A stretch of DNA of 37,987 nucleotides from Rhodocyclales bacterium RIFCSPLOWO2_02_FULL_63_24 (GCA_001828935.1 MHZX01000136.1:1-37987); one strand, 5' to 3'; shown: positions 25,865 to 34,681, numbered from the stretch's first letter. Numbers and translations are program-made. Notes: generated by a model not told the origin, from the sequence alone.

Positions 25865-26827
25865 TTACCTTGTCATTTCAAGAAGACTACAAACGGCCGC
25901 GCACTCACGCGCCGGGGAAAACGAGGATACCCGCTCGGCGCAGCGTGCGGCCAAGAGCGCGTAATAGCCAGGATCGCGCGCCGCAGTGGCGATCAATTCC
26001 GCCAGTCGCGCCGCGTCGCCGACGGGAAACCAGCCGGGATAGTCGGCGCCAAGCATACCGCGATTGCCGGAGATATCGCTGCCCAGGACCGGCACGCCGC
26101 TGTTTACGGCCTCGATCAACACGTTTGCCCCTCCTTCCATCAGCGACGGCAACAGCAGCAGGTGGCAACGCTTGATGCGCTGGCGGGTCGCCGCTTTCGC
26201 CAAGACCCCCAGGTAGCAGTAGCGATCGTCCCTTGCGCCAAGCGCAGCGACTTGCGCGGCGAGCCCGGGATCAAGCGCCGCGCCGATGTGGAACAGACGC
26301 ACAGGAATATCGTGGGGCAGGCACAAGAGCGCGCGCACCGCGGTGACCGGATCCTTTTCCGGCCGCTGATGCCCTACCAGCGCCAGATCGAAGTAACGCC
26401 GGCTGCGCCGGCCAGGCTTCAAAAGTCGCGCCGACTGATAGATCACCACTGCCTTGGCCGCCTGGTCGCTCGACAACTCGCGCAGTCCCTCTTCCTGCAG
26501 CACGATCAGACGACTTGCCAACGTCAGCGAGCGCTGTGCCTGCGGGTTCTCGCGGATGTCGCGGTAGAGATCGGTCCCGGTCAGGACCAGTACCAAGGGA
26601 CGTTGCGGATAGCGTGCGGCGAAGCTCGCGATGGAATCAGCCGAGCGACGCGCATGCAGGGCGATCATCAGCGCATCGTCGGCGCCGCTCCATTCGCGCT
26701 CGATGCGCACTCGCGCCTGAGGCGCCAGGCAGCGCGCCCATCGGTGCGCCGTATGCCAATTGCCGTTGTTGGCACTGGCCAGCGCCGGGCTGATAATGGC
26801 AACGGAGGGAGGGGAAGTTATGGCCAC
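25865..26827 (-). CDS. senB: Selenosugar synthase SenB (GT-B glycosyltransferase)
   Basis: A 320-residue GT-B-fold protein of the TIGR04348 type, now known as SenB. In Variovorax SenB joins selenophosphate to a UDP-sugar, giving a selenosugar; that role is taken here by family and context. Visible: N-terminal VAIISPALASANNGNWHTAHRWAR (9-32), VLVLTGTDLYRDI, FDLALVGHQRPEKDP at the domain junction, and HLLLLPSLMEGGANVLIEAVNSGVPVLGSDISGNRG with the E-x7-E nucleotide-sugar motif (about 231-239). I chose GTG 26827 as the start since the conserved VAIISP follows eight residues later; a TTG at 26851 is possible. The GTG start overlaps the divergent senA start by eight bases. Stop is 8 bases before senC. 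Confidence 0.92.
   Translation of the reverse strand: MAITSPPSVAIISPALASANNGNWHTAHRWARCLAPQARVRIEREWSGADDALMIALHARRSADSIASFAARYPQRPLVLVLTGTDLYRDIRENPQAQRSLTLASRLIVLQEEGLRELSSDQAAKAVVIYQSARLLKPGRRSRRYFDLALVGHQRPEKDPVTAVRALLCLPHDIPVRLFHIGAALDPGLAAQVAALGARDDRYCYLGVLAKAATRQRIKRCHLLLLPSLMEGGANVLIEAVNSGVPVLGSDISGNRGMLGADYPGWFPVGDAARLAELIATAARDPGYYALLAARCAERVSSFSPARECAAVCSLLEMTR
26804..26814 (+). promoter_or_regulatory. Strong ribosome binding site for senA inside senB
   Basis: GGAGGGAGGGG ends five bases before the ATG at 26820 and decides the senA start. The same bases are codons 5-8 of senB on the other strand, so the two genes have no free spacer. Confidence 0.7.
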
Positions 26828-28022
26828 GCCTGATCTGAGAACTGCCGACAAAACGCCGCTCGCCGATGCGATGCGGGATGGGCGCGATTATACGATCAGG
26901 CTGCTTGACCAATGGGCGGCGTGGCATGACACCGTCAGCGTCGAAGGCGTCCCTTCGCCCGCCCCGCAACGGGTTCCTCTGCTCGCGATCATCAATCCGC
27001 CGTTGTGGGAACTCGGCCATGTCGCCTGGTTCATGGAGTACTGGTGCCAACGTTATCGAGGGCAGGCGGCGGCACCCCGTCCCTCCGTGCTGCGTGATGC
27101 CGACCGCTGGTACGACTCGGTCCATGTACCGCACGACAGTCGCTGGCAACTCGATCTGCCCGACTGGAAGGCAACCCGTGACTATCTCGAAAACACCCTC
27201 GATGCGGCTCTCGAAGCTTTGCACCGCCTGCCGGAAACCGAGCCCGCGCTCTACTTCCATCGACTCGCCCTGTTCCATGAGGACATGCATTACGAGGCCT
27301 TCGGCTACACCCGGCAGACCCTGGCCTGGCCTGCTGCGGACGGCCTCGAAGACCTGCCGCCGCCAAACGACATCGAACTGGCGGGAGGGGAGTTTCTGCT
27401 GGGCAGCTCACCGAACGGCAAAGGCTTCGTTTTCGACAATGAAAAGTGGGCTCATCCGCAGCACGTCGACAGTTTCGCGATTGCTGCCGCTCCGGTAAGG
27501 AATGCGGACTATCTGAAATTCGTCGAAGACGATGGCTACCGGCAACCGCAATGGTGGTCGCAAGACGGCCGGGCCTGGCTCGCCGCCAGCGGCCAAACCA
27601 TGCCCCGCTACTGGCGCAGGAAGGAAGGGATCTGGCAGCAGCGGCGGTTCAACAACTGGATTGCCCTGGCACCCGGGCAGCCGCTGATTCACGTTACTGC
27701 GCATGAAGCCGAAGCCTGGTGTCGCTGGGCCGGACGGCGCGTGCCCAGCGAAACGGAGTGGGAATACGCCGCGCTCAAGGCCGGCAATTTCGCCTGGGGT
27801 AGCCAGGTCTGGGAATGGACCGCCAGCGCCTTCGCGCCCTATCCCGGCTTCAGCCCCGACCCCTACGCCGAATACGCCGCGCCGTTTTTCCACACCCACC
27901 GCAGCGTGCGCGGCGGCTCGTTCGCCACCCGCCAGCGCATGCGCAATCCACGCTATCGCAACTACTACGAACCGCAGCGCGACGACATATTCGTCGGCTT
28001 CCGCAGTTGCAGGGCCGAATAG
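26820..28022 (+). CDS. senA: Selenoneine synthase SenA (EgtB-like)
   Basis: A 400-residue iron(II) enzyme of the EgtB/OvoA type. The N-terminal DinB-like domain supplies the metal ligands: His67 in ELGHVAWF and His153/His157 in FHEDMHYEAF. The C-terminal formylglycine-generating-like domain starts near 185 (IELAGGEFLLGS) and ends with RSVRGGSFATRQRMRNPRYRNYY and FVGFRSCRA. In the described pathway SenA couples hercynine with the SenB selenosugar through C-Se bond formation, and the product breaks down to selenoneine. Assignment as SenA rather than sulfur-specific EgtB rests on the adjacent senB and senC; no egtC or gamma-glutamylcysteine ligase is nearby. ATG 26820 is chosen for its ribosome site. 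Confidence 0.9.
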   Translation: MATPDLRTADKTPLADAMRDGRDYTIRLLDQWAAWHDTVSVEGVPSPAPQRVPLLAIINPPLWELGHVAWFMEYWCQRYRGQAAAPRPSVLRDADRWYDSVHVPHDSRWQLDLPDWKATRDYLENTLDAALEALHRLPETEPALYFHRLALFHEDMHYEAFGYTRQTLAWPAADGLEDLPPPNDIELAGGEFLLGSSPNGKGFVFDNEKWAHPQHVDSFAIAAAPVRNADYLKFVEDDGYRQPQWWSQDGRAWLAASGQTMPRYWRRKEGIWQQRRFNNWIALAPGQPLIHVTAHEAEAWCRWAGRRVPSETEWEYAALKAGNFAWGSQVWEWTASAFAPYPGFSPDPYAEYAAPFFHTHRSVRGGSFATRQRMRNPRYRNYYEPQRDDIFVGFRSCRAE

Positions 28023-28026
28023 CGGC

Positions 28027-28338
28027 TCACAGACGTTGCAGCGCAAACAACGCCAGGAAGCCGCAGCCGATGGTCAGCAAGGTGTTGCGCCACAGGGCAG
28101 CGACGAAGATAGCCACCAGGCCGGCCCACAAGCGCGGATTGTCGCCGCCGAGAATCAGTTCGCCCTGCACCAACAGAAGTTCCGGCGCCGTCAGCGCCGT
28201 CAGCGCCGCGACGGGCACGAAGGGCAGCAGGCGACGAAACCACGGCGGAGGCTGGTAGTGGCCTTCTGCGGCGATAAACGAGTAGCGGATGCCGAAGGTA
28301 AGGCCGCCGCAGGCCAGCATCAGCCACCAGAGATTCAT
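28027..28338 (-). CDS. azlD: AzlD-family branched-chain amino-acid exporter subunit
   Basis: A 103-residue membrane protein with three or four hydrophobic helices (starting LWWLMLACGGLTFGIRYSFIA, then PVAALTALTAPELLL and an LLTIGCGFLALF end). This is the AzlD small subunit that works with AzlC to export branched-chain amino acids or analogues. Its ATG overlaps the azlC stop by four bases. It is convergent with senA (4-base gap). The substrate is inferred from family only. Confidence 0.9.
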   Translation of the reverse strand: MNLWWLMLACGGLTFGIRYSFIAAEGHYQPPPWFRRLLPFVPVAALTALTAPELLLVQGELILGGDNPRLWAGLVAIFVAALWRNTLLTIGCGFLALFALQRL

Positions 28339-29027
28339 TTCGCCGTCCTTGTCAGCGCCGCCCCGACCACCAAGCCGGCCAGCGCCGCGATGAACAAGCC
28401 AACCTTGTACGGCAACGCGGCCAGGGCGACCGCCGCCGCTCCTGCAACAAGGGCGGCGGCAAACAGCGCGCGGCTGTCGACCATCGGCACCACGATCGCG
28501 ATGAAGGTCAGCGGCAACGCAAAATCCAGCCCCAGATTCGAAGGCAATTGCGCGCCGATCAGCACCCCCGCCAGCGTCGCCACCTGCCAGCCGGCCCAGA
28601 GGCCGAAGCCCGAGCCGAACAGGATCCAGTGCCCCGCCGACGACCGCGACGGAGGCGCCGCAGCCAACAGATGCGGGATCGCCGCCGCATAGGCTTCGTC
28701 GGTCAGCAGATAAGCCAGCAGGAGTTTCCAGCGCCGCGGCAGGTGCGCCAGAACGGGCGCCACCGAGGCGCTGTAGAGGGCGTGGCGCAGGTTGACCAAT
28801 CCCACCGCGCCCGCGGTGAGCAGCAGGGGCGCACCGGCACCGACCAATTGCGCCAGCAGAAACTGCGCGGAACCGGCGAAGACGATCGACGACATCGCCA
28901 TCGCCGCCAGGGGCGGGATGCCGCTTTGCAGCGCCACCACGCCGTAGATCACACCGAACGGGGCGACGCCCAGCAACAGCGGCATGACCGAGCGCAGGCC
29001 CAGCGAAAACGCCTGCAGCCGGTTCAT
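28335..29027 (-). CDS. azlC: AzlC-family branched-chain amino-acid exporter subunit
   Basis: A 230-residue inner-membrane protein with several helices. MPLLLGVAPFGVIYGVVALQ, FAGSAQFLLAQLVGAGAPLLLT, GLVNLRHALYSASVAPVLAHLP and LLTDEAYAAAIPHLL are AzlC signatures. With AzlD it forms a small branched-chain amino-acid efflux system. Start ATG 29027. It has no obvious upstream partner; the 103 bases between the EamA-type gene stop and this start show no clear terminator and may hold its promoter. Confidence 0.9.
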   Translation of the reverse strand: MNRLQAFSLGLRSVMPLLLGVAPFGVIYGVVALQSGIPPLAAMAMSSIVFAGSAQFLLAQLVGAGAPLLLTAGAVGLVNLRHALYSASVAPVLAHLPRRWKLLLAYLLTDEAYAAAIPHLLAAAPPSRSSAGHWILFGSGFGLWAGWQVATLAGVLIGAQLPSNLGLDFALPLTFIAIVVPMVDSRALFAAALVAGAAAVALAALPYKVGLFIAALAGLVVGAALTRTAK

Positions 29028-29130
29028 GGCTTGCCGCCGGACTGCCCCAAGGCAGCCGCTCCAGGACTCTGCGCGCGCAGCGAACCGTGGTCCCGACTTG
29101 TGTCGGAAATGAGGACGGGGAATATGCCGT

Positions 29131-30015
29131 TCATTTGCGCGCCGGCAGATTGACCAGCACGATACCCCCCACTACCATCGCCGCGGCGACAAAAAAGTGC
29201 AGGCTGGGCTGGTCGCCCATCAGGGCCATGCCGAAGCCGACGCCGAACAAGGGCGTCAGGAAGGAAAACACCAGCAGGCGACCCGCCAGATAGCGTGTCA
29301 GCAACCAGAACCACGCCAGGTAGCTGATGAAGGCCACGATCACGATCTGATAGGCCATCGCCCAGAGAGTCGGCGCTGACAGCACGCCGATGCCGCGCTC
29401 GCCAAGCAGCCAGGAGAGCGGAAACATGACAGCGGCCGAGACCACCAGCTGATACAGCAGCACTTTGGTCGCCGTCACTTGCGCCAGCTTCGTGGCCCGG
29501 ATCAAGACCGTCGTCGCCGCCCAGAACAGCGCGGCGAGCACGCCGAAGGCGTCGCCCAGCAGGCTGCCGCCCGACGCCTGGTCGATGAAAGCCAAGACCA
29601 GGCCGGCGAATGCCAGCAGCACGCCCACCGCCTGCCGCCATCCCATGCGTTCGCCGGGCACGAAGAAGTGCAGGCCGAGTACCGTAAAGCACGGCGCGGT
29701 GTAAAGGAACACCACCATGCGCGACACCGTGGTGTGATCGACGCCGACGAAAATGAAGACGAATTCGAGGCTGAACAGAAACCCGGCGAGCAAGCCCGGC
29801 CGCAGCGACCGGTCGTGAGCGAACAGGGTCATCCCGCGCCAACGCGCCCAGGCGTAAACGAGGACAGCGCCAAGACCGGAGCGCAACCCGGCCTGCATGA
29901 CCGGGCTGATTTCGGCGACGGCAAGTTTCATCGCCACCTGCTGCATGCCCCAGATGGCGCACAACAGCACCATCAGGGCAAAGGCCGCCGGACCGGGAGC
30001 GCTACGGGCGTTCAT
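29131..30015 (-). CDS. EamA/RhaT-family DMT transporter
   Basis: A 294-residue inner-membrane protein with ten predicted helices in two EamA repeats. LMVLLCAIWGMQQVAMKLAV opens the first repeat and DAFGVLAALFWAATTVLIRATK the second, with a 'TPLFGVGFGMALMGDQPS' helix near the end. Such carriers often export amino acids or other metabolites; the substrate is not predictable here. The ATG at 30015 overlaps the YkgJ-type stop by four bases, and the conserved NARSAPGPAAFALMVL start fits. The longer open frame upstream is the YkgJ gene in another frame. Confidence 0.9.
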   Translation of the reverse strand: MNARSAPGPAAFALMVLLCAIWGMQQVAMKLAVAEISPVMQAGLRSGLGAVLVYAWARWRGMTLFAHDRSLRPGLLAGFLFSLEFVFIFVGVDHTTVSRMVVFLYTAPCFTVLGLHFFVPGERMGWRQAVGVLLAFAGLVLAFIDQASGGSLLGDAFGVLAALFWAATTVLIRATKLAQVTATKVLLYQLVVSAAVMFPLSWLLGERGIGVLSAPTLWAMAYQIVIVAFISYLAWFWLLTRYLAGRLLVFSFLTPLFGVGFGMALMGDQPSLHFFVAAAMVVGGIVLVNLPARK

Positions 30016-30344
30016 GCCGACCCCAATGGCGGCAACTGGTGGCGTCGCCGCGCCTCGTTGCAGGCTTCGTCGCCGCGGCCAACGGCGGCCAGCGGCGCGA
30101 ACTCGCGACAGGCGTCCGGACGAAACTCGTAAATGGCGCAGGACACCGCCTCGCCGATGCGCCCGCGCAAAGCCACGCAGCGCCGCGGCGCGGTCGCCGT
30201 GCCGCGGATGCACGCCAGTTGCCCGGCGACCGATTCGACCAGCCCTGCCGGCACGCGGCCCCCCGACACATCATCGACTTCTTCGATATGAAACGAGACG
30301 CGGAAAGTGGCGCAACAGGCTCCGCAACTCTGGCAGTGGCTCAC
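30012..30344 (-). CDS. YkgJ-family cysteine-cluster protein
   Basis: A 110-residue protein with the cysteine pattern CQSCGACC (Cys4, 7, 10, 11) and further cysteines in CIRGTATAPRRC, SCAIYEFRPDAC and EACNEARR. This is the YkgJ-type zinc- or iron-chelating cluster domain of unknown function. Start is a GTG at 30344, since the conserved SHCQSCGACC follows at once. Stop overlaps the EamA-family gene, and it is followed on the other side by the pit gene (6-base gap), all on the minus strand. Confidence 0.88.
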   Translation of the reverse strand: MSHCQSCGACCATFRVSFHIEEVDDVSGGRVPAGLVESVAGQLACIRGTATAPRRCVALRGRIGEAVSCAIYEFRPDACREFAPLAAVGRGDEACNEARRRHQLPPLGSA

Positions 30345-30350
30345 GGCGAA

Positions 30351-31358
30351 CTACAGCAGAAAACGCCCCAGCCACCACGCAACGGCGGCAATCAGGGCAC
30401 TCGCCGGGATGGTCAACACCCAGGCCCAGACGATGCCGCCGGCCACGCCCCAGCGTACGTTGCTGGGCCCCTTGGAAGCCCCGACACCGACGATGGCGCC
30501 GGTAATCGTATGCGTAGTGGACACCGGTATCCCCAGCCCGGTGGCCAGGAACAGCGTGATGGCGCCTCCGGTCTCGGCACAGAAACCGCCCACCGGCCGC
30601 AACTTGGTGATGCGCTGGCCCATGGTCTTGACGATGCGCCAGCCGCCGAACATCGTGCCCAGGCCCATCGCTGAATAGCAGGAGAAAATCACCCAGGTCG
30701 GCACGGATTCGCCGGTCTTGGAAATGCCGGCGGCAATCAACAGCATCCAGATGATGCCGATGGTCTTTTGCGCATCGTTGCCGCCGTGGCCCAGGCTGTA
30801 GGCCGCCGCGGACAGCAACTGCAGACGGCGGAAGCTCTTGTCCACTCTGCGCGGCGTACTTCGGTTGCATAACCAGGACACCACCACCATCATCGTGCCG
30901 CCGAGGATGAAGCCGAGCAAGGGTGCAATCAGGATGAAGGCAACCACCTTGCCGATCCCGGCCCAGACCAGGGAACCGGTACCGGCTTTGGCCATCGCGG
31001 CGCCGGCCAGGCCGCCGATCAGGGCATGGGACGAACTGGACGGAATACCGTAATACCAAGTGATGATGTTCCAGGCGATGGCCCCGATCAGCGCACCGAA
31101 CACCACGTAGTGGTCGACGATGTTCGGATCGATGGTGCCCTTGCCGATCGTGGTGGCGACCTTGAGCTGGAACACCATGACGGCCAAGACGTTGAAGAAG
31201 GCCGCCCAGGCCACTGCCTGCTGCGGCTTCAGGACGCCGGTGGAAACAATGGTAGCGATGGAATTGGCGGCATCGTGGAAGCCGTTCATGAAGTCGAACA
31301 CGAGCGCCAGCAGCACCAGCACCACGATCACCGTCAGACTCATCTCGACCGCATGCAT
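30351..31358 (-). CDS. Inorganic phosphate transporter, Pit family
   Basis: A 335-residue membrane carrier that moves metal-phosphate complexes with protons. The two Pit signature repeats are clear: FDFMNGFHDAANSIATIVSTGVL near the N-terminus and SLGHGGNDAQKTIGIIWM in the middle. A third conserved stretch, GGFCAETGGAITLFLATGLGIPVSTTHTITGAIVGVG, lies near the C-terminus. Ten or so helices. It lies 9 bases behind the DUF47 gene, the classical pap-pit operon in which DUF47 modulates the transporter. The start used is the ATG at 31358; MSLTVIVV five codons later is an alternative. Confidence 0.93.
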   Translation of the reverse strand: MHAVEMSLTVIVVLVLLALVFDFMNGFHDAANSIATIVSTGVLKPQQAVAWAAFFNVLAVMVFQLKVATTIGKGTIDPNIVDHYVVFGALIGAIAWNIITWYYGIPSSSSHALIGGLAGAAMAKAGTGSLVWAGIGKVVAFILIAPLLGFILGGTMMVVVSWLCNRSTPRRVDKSFRRLQLLSAAAYSLGHGGNDAQKTIGIIWMLLIAAGISKTGESVPTWVIFSCYSAMGLGTMFGGWRIVKTMGQRITKLRPVGGFCAETGGAITLFLATGLGIPVSTTHTITGAIVGVGASKGPSNVRWGVAGGIVWAWVLTIPASALIAAVAWWLGRFLL

Positions 31359-31367
31359 GACGGTCGC

Positions 31368-32006
31368 TCAGGAATTCTCGAGGATGATGCCCTCGATGAT
31401 ATTGGCAACGTCCTCGCAACGATCGGTCACCGACTCCAGCAACTCGTAAATGCCTTTCATCTTGATCAGCTGGCGCACGTCCGCCTCTTCGCGGAACAGC
31501 TTGGTAATGCCGGTGCGCATGGCGCGGTCGGCATCGGATTCGAGCTGGTCGATCTCGCGGCACAGCTTGAGCATGCCCGGTGCGTTATCCATCTTGTTGA
31601 GCAGGACCACGGCGGAACGGACCCGTTCGCAACTGGAAGCAACGATGTCCGAAAGCTGCCTGGCTTCAGGCGTCAACTGGCGTATGTCGTAGAGATACAT
31701 CGCCTCGGCGAAATCCTGGATCAGGTCGAGGATGTCGTCCATGCGCATGATCAACTGGTGAATCTCGTCGCGATCCAGCGGCGTATTGAACGAGGTATGC
31801 AGCAGCGCAATGGTTTCGTGGGTGATCTTGTCGGCCCCGGTCTCGATTTCGTCGATGGCCTGCACATGCTGCGCCAGCACGTCGGGCCCCTTGCCCAGGT
31901 CATCCACCAAGGCCACCAGTTGCCGCCCGCCCTTGACGACCAGGTCGGCGTGGGCATTGAACAAATCGAAGAACTTGGCCTCTCTGGGCATCAATTTCGA
32001 GAACAT
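31368..32006 (-). CDS. DUF47 (PhoU-like) Pit accessory protein
   Basis: A 212-residue, mostly helical protein of the DUF47/PhoU-like family. REAKFFDLFNAHADLVVKGGRQLV, DEIETGADKITHETIALLHTSFNTPLDRDEIHQLIMRMDDILDLIQD and YELLESVTDRCEDVANIIEGIIL (metal-binding acidic helices) are conserved. It usually works with the adjacent Pit transporter. The ATG at 32006 starts the conserved MFSKLMPREAKFF; the longer open frame upstream is not conserved. It is divergent from the DUF2863 gene, with 128 bases between them that should carry both promoters; I see no confident -35/-10 pair. Confidence 0.93.
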   Translation of the reverse strand: MFSKLMPREAKFFDLFNAHADLVVKGGRQLVALVDDLGKGPDVLAQHVQAIDEIETGADKITHETIALLHTSFNTPLDRDEIHQLIMRMDDILDLIQDFAEAMYLYDIRQLTPEARQLSDIVASSCERVRSAVVLLNKMDNAPGMLKLCREIDQLESDADRAMRTGITKLFREEADVRQLIKMKGIYELLESVTDRCEDVANIIEGIILENS

Positions 32007-32134
32007 CGGGTTCCACCGCTGGCAAAAAAACAGGCGGAGTTTATCAGCTTCCGGTAACAAGCCCCGCGTCTTGGCAACTGTTAGAATTCCACCTCGCCGC
32101 TCCTGCCGGCACATTCTTTCGGCCTCAATCTTCA

Positions 32135-33307
32135 ATGAAACGCAACCGCCTTCCGCGCCGCGCCCGCCAGACGCCGGACTCCGAACTTCTGACGCGCCTG
32201 GCTACGCGACTCAGCCAGTCATCCAACCGAATTGAGGATGCCTATTGGGAAGCCCGCCTGGCCGCTCACATAGACCGCCTGCTGGCCAGCGACGCCGAGG
32301 AAACCCTGATCGCCGTACTCGACCAACTCTACAGCGGCGGCTCGCGTGCCTATGACGAACTGGCCGACATGGTCGAGTCCTGCGCCGAAACGCGCCGCGC
32401 CGAGACGGCCGGCGAACTCGACGTGGTGATGATCGCGGCCCCCCTGCTGGCCTGGTCGCGCTTCCAGATTCCCTCAGGCGGAATTCCGCCGGCGCAAATG
32501 GACGCGCTGCGGGTGCAATTGCAGGCACATGTGCTGGCCGCCGATGCCAAACTCGGCCTCGCCGACGTGCTCTACAGTCCCGACCAGTTGCCGCAAAACT
32601 ACGTCGCCACGGCGCAACTGGCGGAAAAGCTGGCCAAGGCCGCGATCCATGGCCGCAACCTGAAGGTCGACCCGGCGCAACTTGCCGAAACCATGAGCTT
32701 CCTCTCCGATACCCGCTATCTGATCGGCGCGGTCGCCGCACCGCGCGGCGCGGCGCTATTCCGCTGGCAGGAGGACGATGGCGATCCCGCAGAGTCCTTC
32801 CGCCAATGGGCGCAACAGGGTGGCGACGCGTTGCGCCCCTTGCTGCCCGCCTGCGCCCTCGAGTTCCTGCCGGTGCTGGCCTACCATGCCGCGGTGCGCG
32901 ATGCCGACCGCGCCTCGCGCCCCTGGTCGCTGCGCGCCGCCGTGGCCTTTCTGCAAACCGTGCTGAATCGCCCGGCAGCCGAGCTGCGCGCCGTGGTGGC
33001 TCCATTCCACGATCGCCAGCTCGAGGAATTCCGTATCGGCTTCACCCAGGCCGGCAGCAGCGACGTGGTGCATGGCGTGGTCTGGCCGCTGCTGGAGCAC
33101 GAGGACGAAAACAACGACGCCCCGGCGCAGATCGAAGCCACGCTGCACGAGGCCGGCGTCGCCAGCGTGTTGTTGCTCGACCAGCGCTTCCCGCTGGAAT
33201 TCTGCGACGACTGCGGCGCCCCGCTCTATCCGAATCCCGAGGGCGAACCGATGCATGCGGAACTGCCCGAAGAGCAGGCCGAAACCGCTCCGCGGCACTT
33301 GCACTGA
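32135..33307 (+). CDS. DUF2863 family protein (betaproteobacterial)
   Basis: A 390-residue soluble protein of the DUF2863 family, found almost only in betaproteobacteria and without known function. The N-terminus is basic (MKRNRLPRRARQTPDSELL). The centre has no recognisable catalytic motif, and the C-terminus has FPLEFCDDCGAPLYPNPEGEPMHAELPEE with a C-x2-C zinc-ribbon-like pair. No signal peptide or membrane helix. The gene is divergent from DUF47 and ends 38 bases from the convergent dadA stop. Confidence 0.85.
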   Translation: MKRNRLPRRARQTPDSELLTRLATRLSQSSNRIEDAYWEARLAAHIDRLLASDAEETLIAVLDQLYSGGSRAYDELADMVESCAETRRAETAGELDVVMIAAPLLAWSRFQIPSGGIPPAQMDALRVQLQAHVLAADAKLGLADVLYSPDQLPQNYVATAQLAEKLAKAAIHGRNLKVDPAQLAETMSFLSDTRYLIGAVAAPRGAALFRWQEDDGDPAESFRQWAQQGGDALRPLLPACALEFLPVLAYHAAVRDADRASRPWSLRAAVAFLQTVLNRPAAELRAVVAPFHDRQLEEFRIGFTQAGSSDVVHGVVWPLLEHEDENNDAPAQIEATLHEAGVASVLLLDQRFPLEFCDDCGAPLYPNPEGEPMHAELPEEQAETAPRHLH

Positions 33308-33316
33308 ACGTCAAGA

Positions 33317-33339
33317 GTCGGCGCCGGCGCGACGCCGAC
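33317..33339. terminator. Hairpin between convergent DUF2863 and dadA genes
   Basis: GTCGGCG (33317-33323) pairs with CGCCGAC (33333-33339) across a nine-base loop. No T-run follows on either strand, so it is only a weak terminator candidate. It contains a variant of the recurrent AGAGTCGGCGC word. Confidence 0.35.
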
Positions 33340-33344
33340 GGCGA

Positions 33345-34601
33345 TTATTGAAACCGGTAAGGCGTCGTCTCCAGCCCCGGATCGCGGCCCGCCGCCAGAT
33401 CCGCCAGCAACTTCGCCGACCCGCACGCCAGGGTCCAGCCCAGCGTGCCGTGACCGGTGTTGAGCCACAAGCCGGCCAGCCCGGCGGCAGCCATGTCGCC
33501 GATGACAGGTACATTGCCCGGGGTGGCGGGCCGCAGCCCGGCCCAGTAGTCGACCTGCGTCACCGCCTCCAGCGCCGGGAATATCTCCCGGGTGCGCCGC
33601 AACAGCGCCGCGCAGCGCGCGGCATTGAGCGACACGTCGTAGCCGTTGAACTCCGCCGTGCCGGCGACGCGCAAGGCTTGCCCCAGGCGCGAGATGACGA
33701 TCTTGTGGCCGTCGTCGGTGAGGCTGACCGACGGCGCCGTCACGCCGTCGGTCAGGGCCAGCGTCGCGGAATAACCTTTGGCCGGATAGACCGGCAGGCT
33801 CACGCCCAGCGGCCGCAGCAGCAGCGGCGAATAGCTGCCCAGGGCCAACACGGTGATATCGGCGCGCAGGAGTTCGCCCGACGCCAGACGTATGCCGGCC
33901 AGGCGGCCGCCATCGCGCAGCAAGGCGGCCACAGTTTCGCCATGGCGGAAACACACCCCGCGCGCCGTGGCGTGCTGCGCCAAGGCTTGGGTGAAGCGTC
34001 GCGCGTCGCCCGATTCGTCGCTTGCCGTGTAGGTACCGCCGACTATGCGGACGCGCGAAGCGGCCAGCGCCGGCTCGATGGCAAGACACTCGGCCGCCGT
34101 CTTCGGCACCCGCTCGCAACCGAACTCGCGCATCAGCGCCGCCTGCGGCAGCGCATGCTCGAATTCGCGCGGATCGGTGTAGAAATGCAGGATGCCGCGT
34201 TCCAGGTGATCGTATTCGAGCGCCAGGTCCCGCCGCAACGCCTGCAAGGCGGCACGGCTGGCCAGGCCGAGCCGGACGATGGCGCCGACATTGGCGCGCG
34301 CCCGCGGCGCCGTGCATTCGCGCAGGAAACGCCAGCCCCAGGCCCATTGCGCCGGATCGGCGCGCAGGCGCCAGAGCAGCGGCGCATCCTCGCGCCCGAG
34401 CCATTGGAGGGCCTTCAACGGAGCGCCCGGATTGGCCCAGGGTTCGGCATGGCTGACCGAGATCTGGCCACCGTTGGCGAAACTGGTCTCCTGCGCGGGC
34501 TGCGGCTGACGGTCGATCACCGTGACCTCGTGACCGTCCGCCGCCAGATACCATGCGCTTGTCACACCGACCACGCCGGCCCCGAGCACGGTTATGCGCA
34601 T
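33345..34601 (-). CDS. dadA: D-amino-acid dehydrogenase DadA
   Basis: A 418-residue FAD-dependent oxidoreductase of the DAO fold that deaminates D-amino acids (mainly D-alanine) and feeds electrons to the respiratory chain at the membrane. The FAD motif [28 protein letters not shown] is at the N-terminus; [19 protein letters not shown] and the C-terminal [18 protein letters not shown] and [25 protein letters not shown] are DadA signatures. Length is normal. It stands alone on the minus strand, divergent from msrB (80-base spacer). No alanine racemase dadX or Lrp-type regulator is adjacent. Confidence 0.93.
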   Translation of the reverse strand: MRITVLGAGVVGVTSAWYLAADGHEVTVIDRQPQPAQETSFANGGQISVSHAEPWANPGAPLKALQWLGREDAPLLWRLRADPAQWAWGWRFLRECTAPRARANVGAIVRLGLASRAALQALRRDLALEYDHLERGILHFYTDPREFEHALPQAALMREFGCERVPKTAAECLAIEPALAASRVRIVGGTYTASDESGDARRFTQALAQHATARGVCFRHGETVAALLRDGGRLAGIRLASGELLRADITVLALGSYSPLLLRPLGVSLPVYPAKGYSATLALTDGVTAPSVSLTDDGHKIVISRLGQALRVAGTAEFNGYDVSLNAARCAALLRRTREIFPALEAVTQVDYWAGLRPATPGNVPVIGDMAAAGLAGLWLNTGHGTLGWTLACGSAKLLADLAAGRDPGLETTPYRFQ

Positions 34602-34681
34602 CGCCTTGTCCAGAACTTATTCACACGCCGGTTGATCTCAGTCACCATGGAGCGGATTATAGTCAGCGCCCAGAGGCACTC

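Noticed and set aside
26796..26819. Upstream ATG at 26796 as the senA start
   Set aside because: The strong ribosome site GGAGGGAGGGG would then lie inside the gene; its spacing fits ATG 26820.
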